Source of the DNA: Qipengyuania_B sp965214525
GTDB taxonomy: Bacteria > Pseudomonadota > Alphaproteobacteria > Sphingomonadales > Sphingomonadaceae
Reading direction: 5' to 3'
NCBI GenBank assembly: GCA_965214525.1
Contig: OZ243959.1
Location: forward strand, 744,001-808,000
DNA: 64,000 bases
This document shows positions 34,841 through 43,101 of the stretch, piece by piece (within the stretch, counting starts at the first letter, position 1; each line of letters starts with the position of its first letter). The notes under the pieces were generated by a model that was given only the letters and a program-made list of their open reading frames with translations, ran no database searches and was not told the DNA's origin. The position numbers and the translations under genes were made by a program.

Positions 34841-35618
34841 GCAGCAACGTCCGGGTCGCGGCTTCGATGTCTGGCTGTCGCATCAGGCTTTCTCCGACGA
34901 GGAAGTTGCGTATGCCATGCCCTGAAAGCCGCAGCAGGTCGCGATGCTCTGTAATGCCGCTTTCGCTTACCAGGATGACGTCGCGCGGTGCCTCCGCCGA
35001 CAGTGTCTCGCTAATGCACAGGTCCGTGCTGAATGTTCGCAAGTCGCGGTTGTTGACGCCCAATAAGCGCGTCTGCAGACGCAACGCGCGTTCCATTTCC
35101 GCCCGATCGTGGACCTCGACCAGCACGTCGAGCGAATAGGAAATCGCGGCGGCTTCGATATCGAGCATTGCCTCGTTGCAAAGCGCGGCAACGATGATCA
35201 GGATCGCGTCGGCACCCAGGGCCCTGCTTTCGGCGACCTGCCAGGGATCGACCATGAAATCCTTGCGCAGGATCGGCAATGTACTGGCGTCACGCGCTTG
35301 GCTCAGATAGGTATCGCTGCCTTGAAAGTAGGTTTCGTCGGTCAGCACCGACAGGCAAGTGGCACCGCCCCTTTCATACGCCGCAGCATGAGCGGCCGGA
35401 TCAAAATCATGTCGGATGAGCCCTTTGGAAGGGCTCGCCTTCTTGATCTCGGCAATCAGGCCGAACCCGTTCTTTGAAGCTTTCTCGAGCGACGCGGCAA
35501 ATGGCCGGGGTTTGCCCAACTGGGATGCGCGGCGCTCCAGTTCACCTGGCGATGCGATAACTTTGCGCCGGGCGACCTCACCCCGCTTCGTGGCGCAGAT
35601 TTGATCGAGCACGTTCAT
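34833..35618 (-). CDS. trpC: Indole-3-glycerol phosphate synthase
   Basis: Ring closure step of tryptophan synthesis. A TIM barrel of 261 residues with IAEIKKASPSKGLI, LPILRKDFMVDPWQV, LLGVNNRDLRTF and VSESGITEHRDL, carrying the catalytic Lys and Glu. ATG 35618 was chosen because it overlaps the trpD stop (ATGA) and gives the family N-terminus MNVLDQICATKR. No PRAI (TrpF) domain is fused. Confidence 0.94.
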   Translation of the reverse strand: MNVLDQICATKRGEVARRKVIASPGELERRASQLGKPRPFAASLEKASKNGFGLIAEIKKASPSKGLIRHDFDPAAHAAAYERGGATCLSVLTDETYFQGSDTYLSQARDASTLPILRKDFMVDPWQVAESRALGADAILIIVAALCNEAMLDIEAAAISYSLDVLVEVHDRAEMERALRLQTRLLGVNNRDLRTFSTDLCISETLSAEAPRDVILVSESGITEHRDLLRLSGHGIRNFLVGESLMRQPDIEAATRTLLHG

Positions 35619-36607
35619 TTCATGAACTCGATCCACCGCCGCAGGAGCGCGCGCGATGCGCCGCTATCGAGGCTGTGCTCGACGATAGCGCGCCGTTCGT
35701 CCCAATCGGCTGCCCGGCCCGCTACGGTAAGGGCAGCGGCAGCGTTAAAGACCACTGCGTCGCGATAGGGCCCACAATCGCCATCGAGTAAACCGATAAG
35801 CGCCTGCGCATTGTAAGTGGCATCGCCGCCCCGAATGGCGGAAACGGGGTTAGAGGGAAGGCCAAGGCTGTGGCCATGCAGCCGTTCCATCGTAAACCCG
35901 GACCCACGCACGTGCGCCACTTCGTTGCCCGCCGACAGGCTCAACTCGTCGAGCCCCTCGTCACCGGAAACGATCATCGTATGGTCCGTTCCAAGCATCG
36001 CCATGGCACCTGCATAGATTGGCACATAGGCGGGGCGAGCGATGCCGATGAGTTGCCGCCGGACGCCGGCCGGGTTGGACAATGGACCCATCAAGTTGAA
36101 GATAGTGCGCCTTGCCAATCTCTGCCGGATCGGTTGGATGCGCTTCATCGCGGGATGGTGATTGGCGGCGAACAGAAAGCAGATGCCGATCTCGGCCAAC
36201 GAAGCTTCGGCCGTGTCCCCTGCGCGCTGCATGTCCAGGCCCAGCGCTTCCAGCGTATCGGCAGCGCCGGAGCGCGAGGAGGCCGCCCTGTTTCCGTGCT
36301 TTGCGACCGGTATGCCGCAGGCAGCCACCACGAGGCTGACAGCGGTCGACACATTCAAGGTATGATGGCCGTCACCTCCGGTTCCGCACACGTCGATGGC
36401 ATTTGGGGGAGCGTGGATCGGGATAAGCCGCTCCCGAAGAGCTTTGGCCGCCCCGGCGATTTCGTCGGCTGTCTCGCCCCGGTCGGACAGGTCGCCAAGG
36501 AACCGGGCTATCGTTTCGTCCGAAGCTGCGCCGTCCAGCAATGCGCCGAACGCCGCGTGCGCTTCCTCGAACGACATTTGGTTCGCGCCGGACGGCAGGG
36601 TCCTCAT
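35615..36607 (-). CDS. trpD: Anthranilate phosphoribosyltransferase
   Basis: Transfers phosphoribose to anthranilate. The PRPP/Mg site motif CGTGGDGHHTLNVST, KHGNRAASSRSGAADTLEALG and NLMGPLSNPA are all present. It has 330 residues. ATG 36607 overlaps the trpG stop (ATGA). The gene is monofunctional, not fused to trpG. Confidence 0.94.
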   Translation of the reverse strand: MRTLPSGANQMSFEEAHAAFGALLDGAASDETIARFLGDLSDRGETADEIAGAAKALRERLIPIHAPPNAIDVCGTGGDGHHTLNVSTAVSLVVAACGIPVAKHGNRAASSRSGAADTLEALGLDMQRAGDTAEASLAEIGICFLFAANHHPAMKRIQPIRQRLARRTIFNLMGPLSNPAGVRRQLIGIARPAYVPIYAGAMAMLGTDHTMIVSGDEGLDELSLSAGNEVAHVRGSGFTMERLHGHSLGLPSNPVSAIRGGDATYNAQALIGLLDGDCGPYRDAVVFNAAAALTVAGRAADWDERRAIVEHSLDSGASRALLRRWIEFMK

Positions 36608-37203
36608 GACGAGCGGACCGGCGCGAGGCCGCACAGGGCCATGAAGTTTGCCAGCAGGTCGTGGCCATGCTGCGTCGCGATGCTCTCCGGGTGAAACTGT
36701 ACGCCGTGGATCGGGAGGGTGCTATGGCGGACGCCCATGATGTGCGTTCCATCCGAACCGGGCGTTGGACTAGAGGCGTTGACGATCAGGCTTTCCGGCG
36801 CGTCGTTCACCACGAGGCTGTGGTAGCGGGTCGCAACGAAGGGTGAGGGAAGGCCTGCGAACACGCCGGACCCGTCATGCGTGACCGGCGAGGTCTTGCC
36901 GTGCATCAGCCCCCCACGCTCGACCTTACCGCCGAAATACTGGCCGATTGCCTGATGACCGAGGCATACGCCCAGCAGCGGAAGGCTGGCATTGGCACAA
37001 GCGTCGACCAGTTCGAGACTGATGCCGGCGTCGTCGGGTGCGCGGGGGCCGGGCGATATGAGAATGCCAGCCGGTTTCAGCGCCAACGCAGCGTTCGCGG
37101 ACATCGCGTCGTTGCGCTCTACCCGGACAGCCGCGCCAAGTTCCATTAAGTAATGGACAAGGTTGAAGGTAAAGCTGTCGTAATTGTCGATAACGAGGAT
37201 CAT
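36604..37203 (-). CDS. trpG: Anthranilate synthase glutamine amidotransferase component II
   Basis: Supplies ammonia to TrpE from glutamine. Class I amidotransferase triad: Cys in LLGVCLGHQAIGQ, and His and Glu in GVQFHPESIA. It has 199 residues from ATG 37203 (MILVIDNYDSFTFNLVHYL). The start overlaps the stop of the glycosidase-like gene (ATGA). It may also serve folate synthesis as PabA; this cannot be decided here. Confidence 0.94.
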   Translation of the reverse strand: MILVIDNYDSFTFNLVHYLMELGAAVRVERNDAMSANAALALKPAGILISPGPRAPDDAGISLELVDACANASLPLLGVCLGHQAIGQYFGGKVERGGLMHGKTSPVTHDGSGVFAGLPSPFVATRYHSLVVNDAPESLIVNASSPTPGSDGTHIMGVRHSTLPIHGVQFHPESIATQHGHDLLANFMALCGLAPVRSS

Positions 37204-38054
37204 GGCGTTCGCTCGACCACGATCATCGGCCCGATCGGTGCGACGCTGTCGAGCCGATCGCTTGCCGGGTTCCACAGGGACGAAACGTTGCCGTCCAGAT
37301 ACAAAGCGTTGTCGGCATTGAGCTCATCGCGAAACAGGCGGGCCAGCTTGCCGAAACTCACGGCGGTGTTGCTGATCACGAAATGCGCGCGGCCCTTCGC
37401 GTCCACGCCCACGCCGTTGCGGATCAGCCGCGATTCCCCGTCATTCGAGATCGCCGGATGCAAGGCGCCTTCGATAACGAGCATCGGCCCGGATTGCGTA
37501 CCGAAATCCGGTCGATCGCTGACATTGGTGAAGAACCAGTTCGTTGATCGCACCTGCCAATTATCATCCTTGCCGAAAAAGACGCCGTTCGGCTTCAGAT
37601 GGAAGTTTCCTTCCCCATCGGCCCGGTTCAACTCTTTGATGCGAATCCCGTCCTGCACGAAATAGCCGATGGGAAGGCCAGCTTCATCGAACATCCCCCC
37701 GTTCATCGCGAAAGCGACCGGCAGGTCATCGGCAGCTCTATCAACAGACAAAGCAGCGAAACCACGATAGGGGTCGCCACCTTGTGGTTTGACGACCGTT
37801 GCGATCCTATGGCGGCCGGGAACGGCCACGCAATGGGTGAACGAAGCATTCTCAAAGATAAGCGGACGGCAAGCGGATTCCATTTCGGAGCGCACGCCTG
37901 TATCGGCGTCCGCCGGCACGGTGCCAGGACGAGTGTCGGCATCGCGTATTTCCGTTCGAACGGCCGCCTCGCCAGCCGTGCGTTCGTCGCAAGCGCCCGC
38001 CAGTGCGGCAGTTGCGGTTGCAAGGACAGCAGCGAACAATTTGTTTCGGTTCAT
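37200..38054 (-). CDS. Exported phosphodiester glycosidase family protein (NAGPA-like) within the trp operon
   Basis: 284 residues with an N-terminal signal sequence ending near ALAGAC (Cys22, possibly lipidated, though the lipobox is not ideal). The mature part matches the NAGPA/DUF2233 fold: AFAMNGGMFDE, SGPMLVIEGALHP, RNGVGVDAKGRAHFVIS, and LYLDGNVSSLW near the end. Family members remove sugar from phosphodiester-linked GlcNAc or act on cell-wall glycans; the substrate here is unknown. It lies between trpE and trpG, overlapping both by ATGA, which is not explained by tryptophan synthesis. Confidence 0.8.
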   Translation of the reverse strand: MNRNKLFAAVLATATAALAGACDERTAGEAAVRTEIRDADTRPGTVPADADTGVRSEMESACRPLIFENASFTHCVAVPGRHRIATVVKPQGGDPYRGFAALSVDRAADDLPVAFAMNGGMFDEAGLPIGYFVQDGIRIKELNRADGEGNFHLKPNGVFFGKDDNWQVRSTNWFFTNVSDRPDFGTQSGPMLVIEGALHPAISNDGESRLIRNGVGVDAKGRAHFVISNTAVSFGKLARLFRDELNADNALYLDGNVSSLWNPASDRLDSVAPIGPMIVVERTP

Positions 38055-39574
38055 AATTGGGACCGGTCTTCCTCAATGGAAACGCGAACAGCCTCGCGAG
38101 CAGCCTCGATCAGTGCCCCTGCTTTCGCTTCGCATTCCCGCTGCTCGGCTGCGGGATCGCTATCCGCGACGATACCTGCGCCGGCCTGTACCTCAAGCAT
38201 GCCGTCGCGCAAAACTCCGGTGCGCAGCACGATGCAGCTGTCTAGCGATCCATCTGGCGCGAAATACCCGACGCCGCCCGCATAGGGACCACGGCGTCGA
38301 CCTTCCAACTCCGCGATGATTTCACACGCGCGCACTTTGGGTGCACCGCTGACGGTACCGGCTGGAAAACCTGCAAGCAACGCGTCGATCGGGTCGGAGT
38401 TGTCGCGCAGCACACCCTCGACATTACTCACGATGTGCATGACATGGCTGTATCGCTCCACCATAAAGCTATGCGTGACGGCGACGCTGCCCGGCCCTGC
38501 CACGCGCCCGACATCGTTCCTGCCAAGGTCAAGCAGCATGAGATGTTCGGCGCGTTCCTTCGGATCGGCGAGCAGTTCATCCTGCCGCGCAGTATCCTCA
38601 GCCGCGTCACGGCCCCGCGGCCGAGTTCCAGCAATGGGTCTGATGGTCACCCTGTCATCGCGCACGCGAACAAGTATTTCCGGGCTCGAACCGATCAGCG
38701 CAAAACCGGGATAGTCGAGAAAGAACAGGAAGGGAGACGGATTTATCCGCCGCAGCGCTCGGTAAAGCGATATGGCCGGAAGGTCGAACGGGCAGCGAAA
38801 CCTTTGCGAAAGAACGACCTGGAATATGTCGCCTGCCGCGATATATTCCTGCGCACGGGTCACCATCTCACGATAGCGGTTGGCCGCCACTTGCGGTTCC
38901 TGCACCATCAGGGCGGCATCCAGCCTAGATACCTCCTGCATCGCGTTTGGCGCAGTCCGCAAAGCCCGTATCGTCGTCTGGACAAGGTCGCCTGCCGCTT
39001 TCACGGCGGCCGCTCCTTCATTTGCGAAGGCACGGTGCCAGATCGGCGCGACGCAGAACAACGTGTCGTTCAACGAATCGAACACCAGCAGAACCGTCGG
39101 CCGCACGAACAGCATCCGCGGAAGGTCGCCTGCATCCTGATCGGGCACTGCAATGTCCTCGATCATCGCGATGGTTTCATAGGATAGATACCCTACGAGA
39201 AAGGCCAAGGCAGGGGGAAGCGATGCGGGAACCTCGCACCGGCATTCGGAGACGAGCGAGCGAAGAGCCGCGATGGGATGGTCATCACATGGTACGAACG
39301 CTGTCTGCGCGCTGTGCCATGTTCGATTGATGGAAGCGGCCGTGTCGTCCACGCGGAAGGCGAGGTCGGGTGCCAGTCCGATAAGCGAATAGCGGCCGCG
39401 CACTTCGCCGCCTTCAACGGATTCCAGAAGGAAGTCGCCCCGGCCATTCTCCATGAGTTTCAGCGCAGCCGCAACCGGCGTCAAGGTGTCCACCACCAAG
39501 CTTTGCCAGACGAGCGCGGACTTGCCCTTCGCAAGCGAAGCCAGCGCCTCGTCGGTCCCTTCGACGACGGGCAT
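38051..39574 (-). CDS. trpE: Anthranilate synthase component I
   Basis: Converts chorismate to anthranilate with TrpG. The 507-residue protein has the N-terminal feedback region (LLESVEGGEVRGRYSLIG, containing the Leu-Leu-Glu-Ser inhibitor motif) and the catalytic C-terminal half with RPIAGTRPRG, LGRNDVGRVA and AGTVSGAPKVRA. It starts 11 bases after ppiD and has no leader peptide or attenuator in front, so control by classical trp attenuation is unlikely at this spot. Confidence 0.94.
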   Translation of the reverse strand: MPVVEGTDEALASLAKGKSALVWQSLVVDTLTPVAAALKLMENGRGDFLLESVEGGEVRGRYSLIGLAPDLAFRVDDTAASINRTWHSAQTAFVPCDDHPIAALRSLVSECRCEVPASLPPALAFLVGYLSYETIAMIEDIAVPDQDAGDLPRMLFVRPTVLLVFDSLNDTLFCVAPIWHRAFANEGAAAVKAAGDLVQTTIRALRTAPNAMQEVSRLDAALMVQEPQVAANRYREMVTRAQEYIAAGDIFQVVLSQRFRCPFDLPAISLYRALRRINPSPFLFFLDYPGFALIGSSPEILVRVRDDRVTIRPIAGTRPRGRDAAEDTARQDELLADPKERAEHLMLLDLGRNDVGRVAGPGSVAVTHSFMVERYSHVMHIVSNVEGVLRDNSDPIDALLAGFPAGTVSGAPKVRACEIIAELEGRRRGPYAGGVGYFAPDGSLDSCIVLRTGVLRDGMLEVQAGAGIVADSDPAAEQRECEAKAGALIEAAREAVRVSIEEDRSQL

Positions 39575-39585
39575 TCCCTTAAACC

Positions 39586-41523
39586 TCAGTTCTCGCCGAT
39601 CAACTGCCGGCGAACGGCGGCGATGGCCGCATCGTTGCGCTCTTCCCCCTGCCTATTCTGGATGGCAGCAACGAACTGCTCTAGATATTCTTCGCCCACC
39701 ACAGGCCCAAGCGCGCGATTGGCCTGGGCCATCAGGGGATCGTCGGGTTCGATGCGACCCGCCTCGACATTCTCCAGGTTCACCACGAACCATCCCAGAT
39801 CGTTGGCGGCTTCCAGTTTCTTCGCCGAACCCTCGGCCATGCTGAACAACAAGGCAATGGGTGGCGGAATGCGTTCGCCACCTTGCTGCGACAATTGCTC
39901 GCGGGTCAGATCGACCCGTTCGACCGTCGCACCTGCGGCGTCGGCGTTCTGCAAAGCGGGCCGGAGATCGGTGCCGGTCTGCAATGCGCGAAGCACCCTA
40001 TCGGCTGCGCGACGTGCCGCAGCCTGCCCCTGGCCGCGACGCCAATCGCTTGTCACCCGGTCACGGATCGTGGATAAGGGCGCCGCTGCGGCTTCGGTAA
40101 TGCGCGCCACCTCGAACAAAAGATAGGTCTGACCCGGTTCGATCTCGGCAATCTGCGGTTCGCTTTCCTCCATCTGAAAAATCGTCGGTATGGCCGGTTG
40201 CAGAACCTCGGCAGCCGTTTGCCGTGGATTGGCGCCATACACTGTGCCGTTGACCGTCAATGCCGGGGAGATTTCGACGTCAATCGACAGATTTTGTGCC
40301 ACCTGCGACAGCGAATCTCCTTCGGCGAGCCGCTCTTCGATTTCGGCGCCTATATCCGCAAGTGCCAAGCGCCGGTTCTGTTGCGTCAAAGTCTCGCGTA
40401 TCTCCTCGGACGCTTGCGCGAGAGTACGGCCCGGCGCACGGTCTATCGTGCCAACCCTGACGACGTGCCAGCCAAGCGCACTTCGCACCGGGCCGGCGAA
40501 GGTATTTGCCTGCGCCGCGAAGACCGCGCGTGCCACCGCTTCGGACGCTTCGGAACGCAATTGATCCTGCGTGATGGGTCCGATGGTCGTTGCCCTGAGT
40601 CCGGCATTAGATGCCGTTGCGTCCAGACTGGCTCCGGATCGGGCAGCGTTCAGGAGGGATCGCGCCTGCGATTCATTGGCAGCGATGATCTGCGAGAAGC
40701 TGCGCGTTTCGCTCGGCGCGAATTGCTCCCGGTTTTCCCGGTAATACGCCGCTATCGCCGCGGGGGTGGGCGCTATGCGAGCGTCAACGGCTTCGGAGGA
40801 GACAGTAACGAACCTTACCACCCTGCGTTCGGGAAGAACGTATTGCGCCCGGTTCTGGCGATAGAAGCTCTGCAATTGTCGATCCGATGGGTTTCCGGCA
40901 GGTGCCATCGAAGCACTGGGAATGAGCGCAATCTGGCCGACCCGGCGTTCCTTGAACAAGGCGGCATATTGGCCGGCCAGATATTGCGGCATGGTTGCGC
41001 CGAAATCCGCGGGCCGCAACAATTGCTGGGCGATCAGACCGGTCTGCAGATCCTCACGCACCTGCTTGTCGGACAATCCCTGCTGACGCAGGATTTGGCG
41101 ATAAAGGTTTTCGTCGAAGGTTCCGCTCGGACCGCGAAATGCCCCTATCGACCGGATCTCGCTGTTCACCAGATTATTACCGGCCCGCAATCCAAGATCG
41201 CGGCCATAGCCAGTCACGGCAGCCCGGCCGACCAGGCGATCGAAAGTCTGCTCGAGCCCGCCGGCCTCGACGAATTCGCGCATTGTCAACGCAGGATCCT
41301 GCAAGCGCGCCTGCTCGAAAGCGGTAGACACCGCCTGCGACAGGTCGGCCGTGGTGATGCGCGCATCGCCGACTACTGCGACCCGATCGCCACCCGCGAC
41401 CCCCCCGAAGGTGGTGGTGTTGGCAACATCGCTGCTGGCGAAAGCCACCGCAATAAGGGCCAAGAACAGCAAGGTGATGCCAAGGCCGATCTTGGACTTA
41501 AAGAAGTTGCGGAAGAACTGCAT
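39586..41523 (-). CDS. PpiD-like periplasmic peptidyl-prolyl isomerase/chaperone
   Basis: 645 residues, anchored by one N-terminal membrane helix (about 13-30). The rest is periplasmic: a SurA-N-like helical chaperone domain (about 45-210), a parvulin rotamase domain (about 255-370, including SALGWHVVRVG), and a long C-terminal helical region. It assists folding of exported proteins at the Sec exit. It is the first gene of the leftward run leading into trpE and is divergent from tpiA, with a 221-base shared promoter region. Confidence 0.88.
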   Translation of the reverse strand: MQFFRNFFKSKIGLGITLLFLALIAVAFASSDVANTTTFGGVAGGDRVAVVGDARITTADLSQAVSTAFEQARLQDPALTMREFVEAGGLEQTFDRLVGRAAVTGYGRDLGLRAGNNLVNSEIRSIGAFRGPSGTFDENLYRQILRQQGLSDKQVREDLQTGLIAQQLLRPADFGATMPQYLAGQYAALFKERRVGQIALIPSASMAPAGNPSDRQLQSFYRQNRAQYVLPERRVVRFVTVSSEAVDARIAPTPAAIAAYYRENREQFAPSETRSFSQIIAANESQARSLLNAARSGASLDATASNAGLRATTIGPITQDQLRSEASEAVARAVFAAQANTFAGPVRSALGWHVVRVGTIDRAPGRTLAQASEEIRETLTQQNRRLALADIGAEIEERLAEGDSLSQVAQNLSIDVEISPALTVNGTVYGANPRQTAAEVLQPAIPTIFQMEESEPQIAEIEPGQTYLLFEVARITEAAAAPLSTIRDRVTSDWRRGQGQAAARRAADRVLRALQTGTDLRPALQNADAAGATVERVDLTREQLSQQGGERIPPPIALLFSMAEGSAKKLEAANDLGWFVVNLENVEAGRIEPDDPLMAQANRALGPVVGEEYLEQFVAAIQNRQGEERNDAAIAAVRRQLIGEN

Positions 41524-41744
41524 CGTGCTCGATCTCTGGTATCGTCAAGAATTTCAGGATCGCCGTGCGTCCTGCGACATTAGGGCGCATCCCGGATGGT
41601 TTGCGAACTCGCCTTATCTCCGGTGCGGCCCAGCAGCAACAGTGCGGCGGATGTTTTGACGCAGCATCAATGCTGCGCTAGCGCATCGGTCGGCGTGCAG
41701 CCTATAGCGCGGCGCCCTTTCACCAGCAACGCAGGATTTCCATC
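41524..41744. promoter_or_regulatory. Divergent ppiD/tpiA promoter region
   Basis: A 221-base non-coding stretch between opposite starts. An 18-base perfect palindrome, CGCAGCAT-CA-ATGCTGCG, lies at 41660-41677. It sits directly after a TTGAC (41656-41660) that could be a -35 element for tpiA; no good -10 is visible. A regulator could bind here, but this is inference. Confidence 0.4.
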
Positions 41745-42521
41745 ATGGGCAGACGGCCTTACATCGTTGGCAACTGGAAGATGAACGGCAACCGGCAGAC
41801 ACTGTTGGAAGCTCGCGCCATCGATCGGGCGTCGCAACGTTACATGAAGGTCGAGGTTGCCTTGGCCCCGCCCTTTACCCTGATCCACGCCGTGCATCGC
41901 GAAGCGGAACAGATCGGCGTTGGGGCGCAGGATTGTCACCCGGAACCTGACGGCGCGCATACTGGCGATATATCGGCGGTGATGCTTTCGGATGCGGGGG
42001 CTCAGTTCGTCATCATTGGCCATAGCGAGCGACGCATCGATCATGGTGAGGGGAAGGATCTGATACGACGCAAGCTTGACGCCGCCTTTGCCGCAGGTTT
42101 GAAGGTCATTCTGTGTTGCGGGGAATCGCAGGATGTTCGCGCAGCAGGCTCGGCACAGGATTTCGTCCTTCAGCAATTGCGCGACGTCCTGCCGGATGCG
42201 CGCACGTTGAACGAAACGTCGCCTTTGCAGGACGAGCTAACGATTGCGTACGAACCGATCTGGGCGATCGGAACAGGCGCTACCGCAAGTGTCGAAGATA
42301 TCGCCACGATGCATCATGCCATCCGTTCGTTATTGGTTGATCTGTACGGCGATGATGCCGGGGAAAATATGCGTATCCTGTACGGCGGTTCCGTCAAACC
42401 CGACAATGCACGCGACATTCTGGCGATCGAGAACGTGGACGGAGCTTTGGTCGGCGGAGCGAGTTTGCAGGCCGAAAGCTTTCTTGGTATCGTGCTGGCG
42501 GCTTCCGAGGCCGAACAATAG
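41745..42521 (+). CDS. tpiA: Triose-phosphate isomerase
   Basis: Interconverts glyceraldehyde 3-phosphate and dihydroxyacetone phosphate. Catalytic residues seen: Lys12 (GNWKMN), His93 (IIGHSERR) and Glu170 (AYEPIWAIGTG). The phosphate-binding LYGGSVKPDNA and GALVGGASLQ follow. It has 258 residues. It is probably transcribed from the divergent region shared with ppiD and is followed by a hairpin. Confidence 0.95.
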   Translation: MGRRPYIVGNWKMNGNRQTLLEARAIDRASQRYMKVEVALAPPFTLIHAVHREAEQIGVGAQDCHPEPDGAHTGDISAVMLSDAGAQFVIIGHSERRIDHGEGKDLIRRKLDAAFAAGLKVILCCGESQDVRAAGSAQDFVLQQLRDVLPDARTLNETSPLQDELTIAYEPIWAIGTGATASVEDIATMHHAIRSLLVDLYGDDAGENMRILYGGSVKPDNARDILAIENVDGALVGGASLQAESFLGIVLAASEAEQ

Positions 42522-42550
42522 CAATTGTCGCGGCAATTGCTTGCTATTTT
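42520..42550 (+). terminator. Hairpin after tpiA
   Basis: AGCAATTG (42520-42527) and CAATTGCT (42534-42541) form a perfect 8-bp stem around TCGCGG, starting at the tpiA stop codon. The tail TGCTATTTT contains only a short T run. It could end part of the tpiA transcript before secG. Confidence 0.45.
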
Positions 42551-42607
42551 CGGCACGCTTACCCAATTGCGCGTGGCGCTTTCGACTTAACGTGAGTACC
42601 TGGCCCG

Positions 42608-42994
42608 ATGTCGTTGTTCATCTTCCTTACTGTCGTTCAAACGATCATCGCCGCCGGCTTGGTTGGCGTCATTCTGATGCAGCGTTCGGAGGGCGGCGGG
42701 CTTGGCATCGGCGGCAGCCCCACAGGCATGTTGAGCGCGCGGGGTGCGGCAGATTTCCTCACACGCACGACGCGAATATTGGCGGTGCTGTTCGTCGCCT
42801 TGTCGATCGCTTTGGCGGCTGTCGCCGTTGAAAGCACGCAGGTCGATGCGATCGAGACGACCCTCGAGCGTAACGTGTCTCCCGCTGGGGGACAGCCCGA
42901 TCCGCTTGGCGGCAACGCGTTGGGTCAACCTGAAACCGGCCCGCAAGGCTTGGCTAACGATCCTTTGGACAATACCCCGGCGGATACCGAGTAG
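42608..42994 (+). CDS. secG: Preprotein translocase subunit SecG
   Basis: Small Sec translocon subunit of the inner membrane. 128 residues: first span about 4-21, the cytoplasmic loop MQRSEGGGLGIGG and ARGAADFLTR typical of the family, second span about 56-73, then a Pro/Gly/Asp-rich tail of about 45 residues. The tpiA-secG-pyrG order is the usual alphaproteobacterial one. Confidence 0.93.
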   Translation: MSLFIFLTVVQTIIAAGLVGVILMQRSEGGGLGIGGSPTGMLSARGAADFLTRTTRILAVLFVALSIALAAVAVESTQVDAIETTLERNVSPAGGQPDPLGGNALGQPETGPQGLANDPLDNTPADTE

Positions 42995-43101
42995 GATCCG
43001 GCTCGGCGATCGACCCATCCACAGTTTGGTCGGTTCGCCGATATCTTATTCGACGATGGGGGTTGCCCCGGGGGTTTGAAAGAACCTAAGGCCTGACACC
43101 C

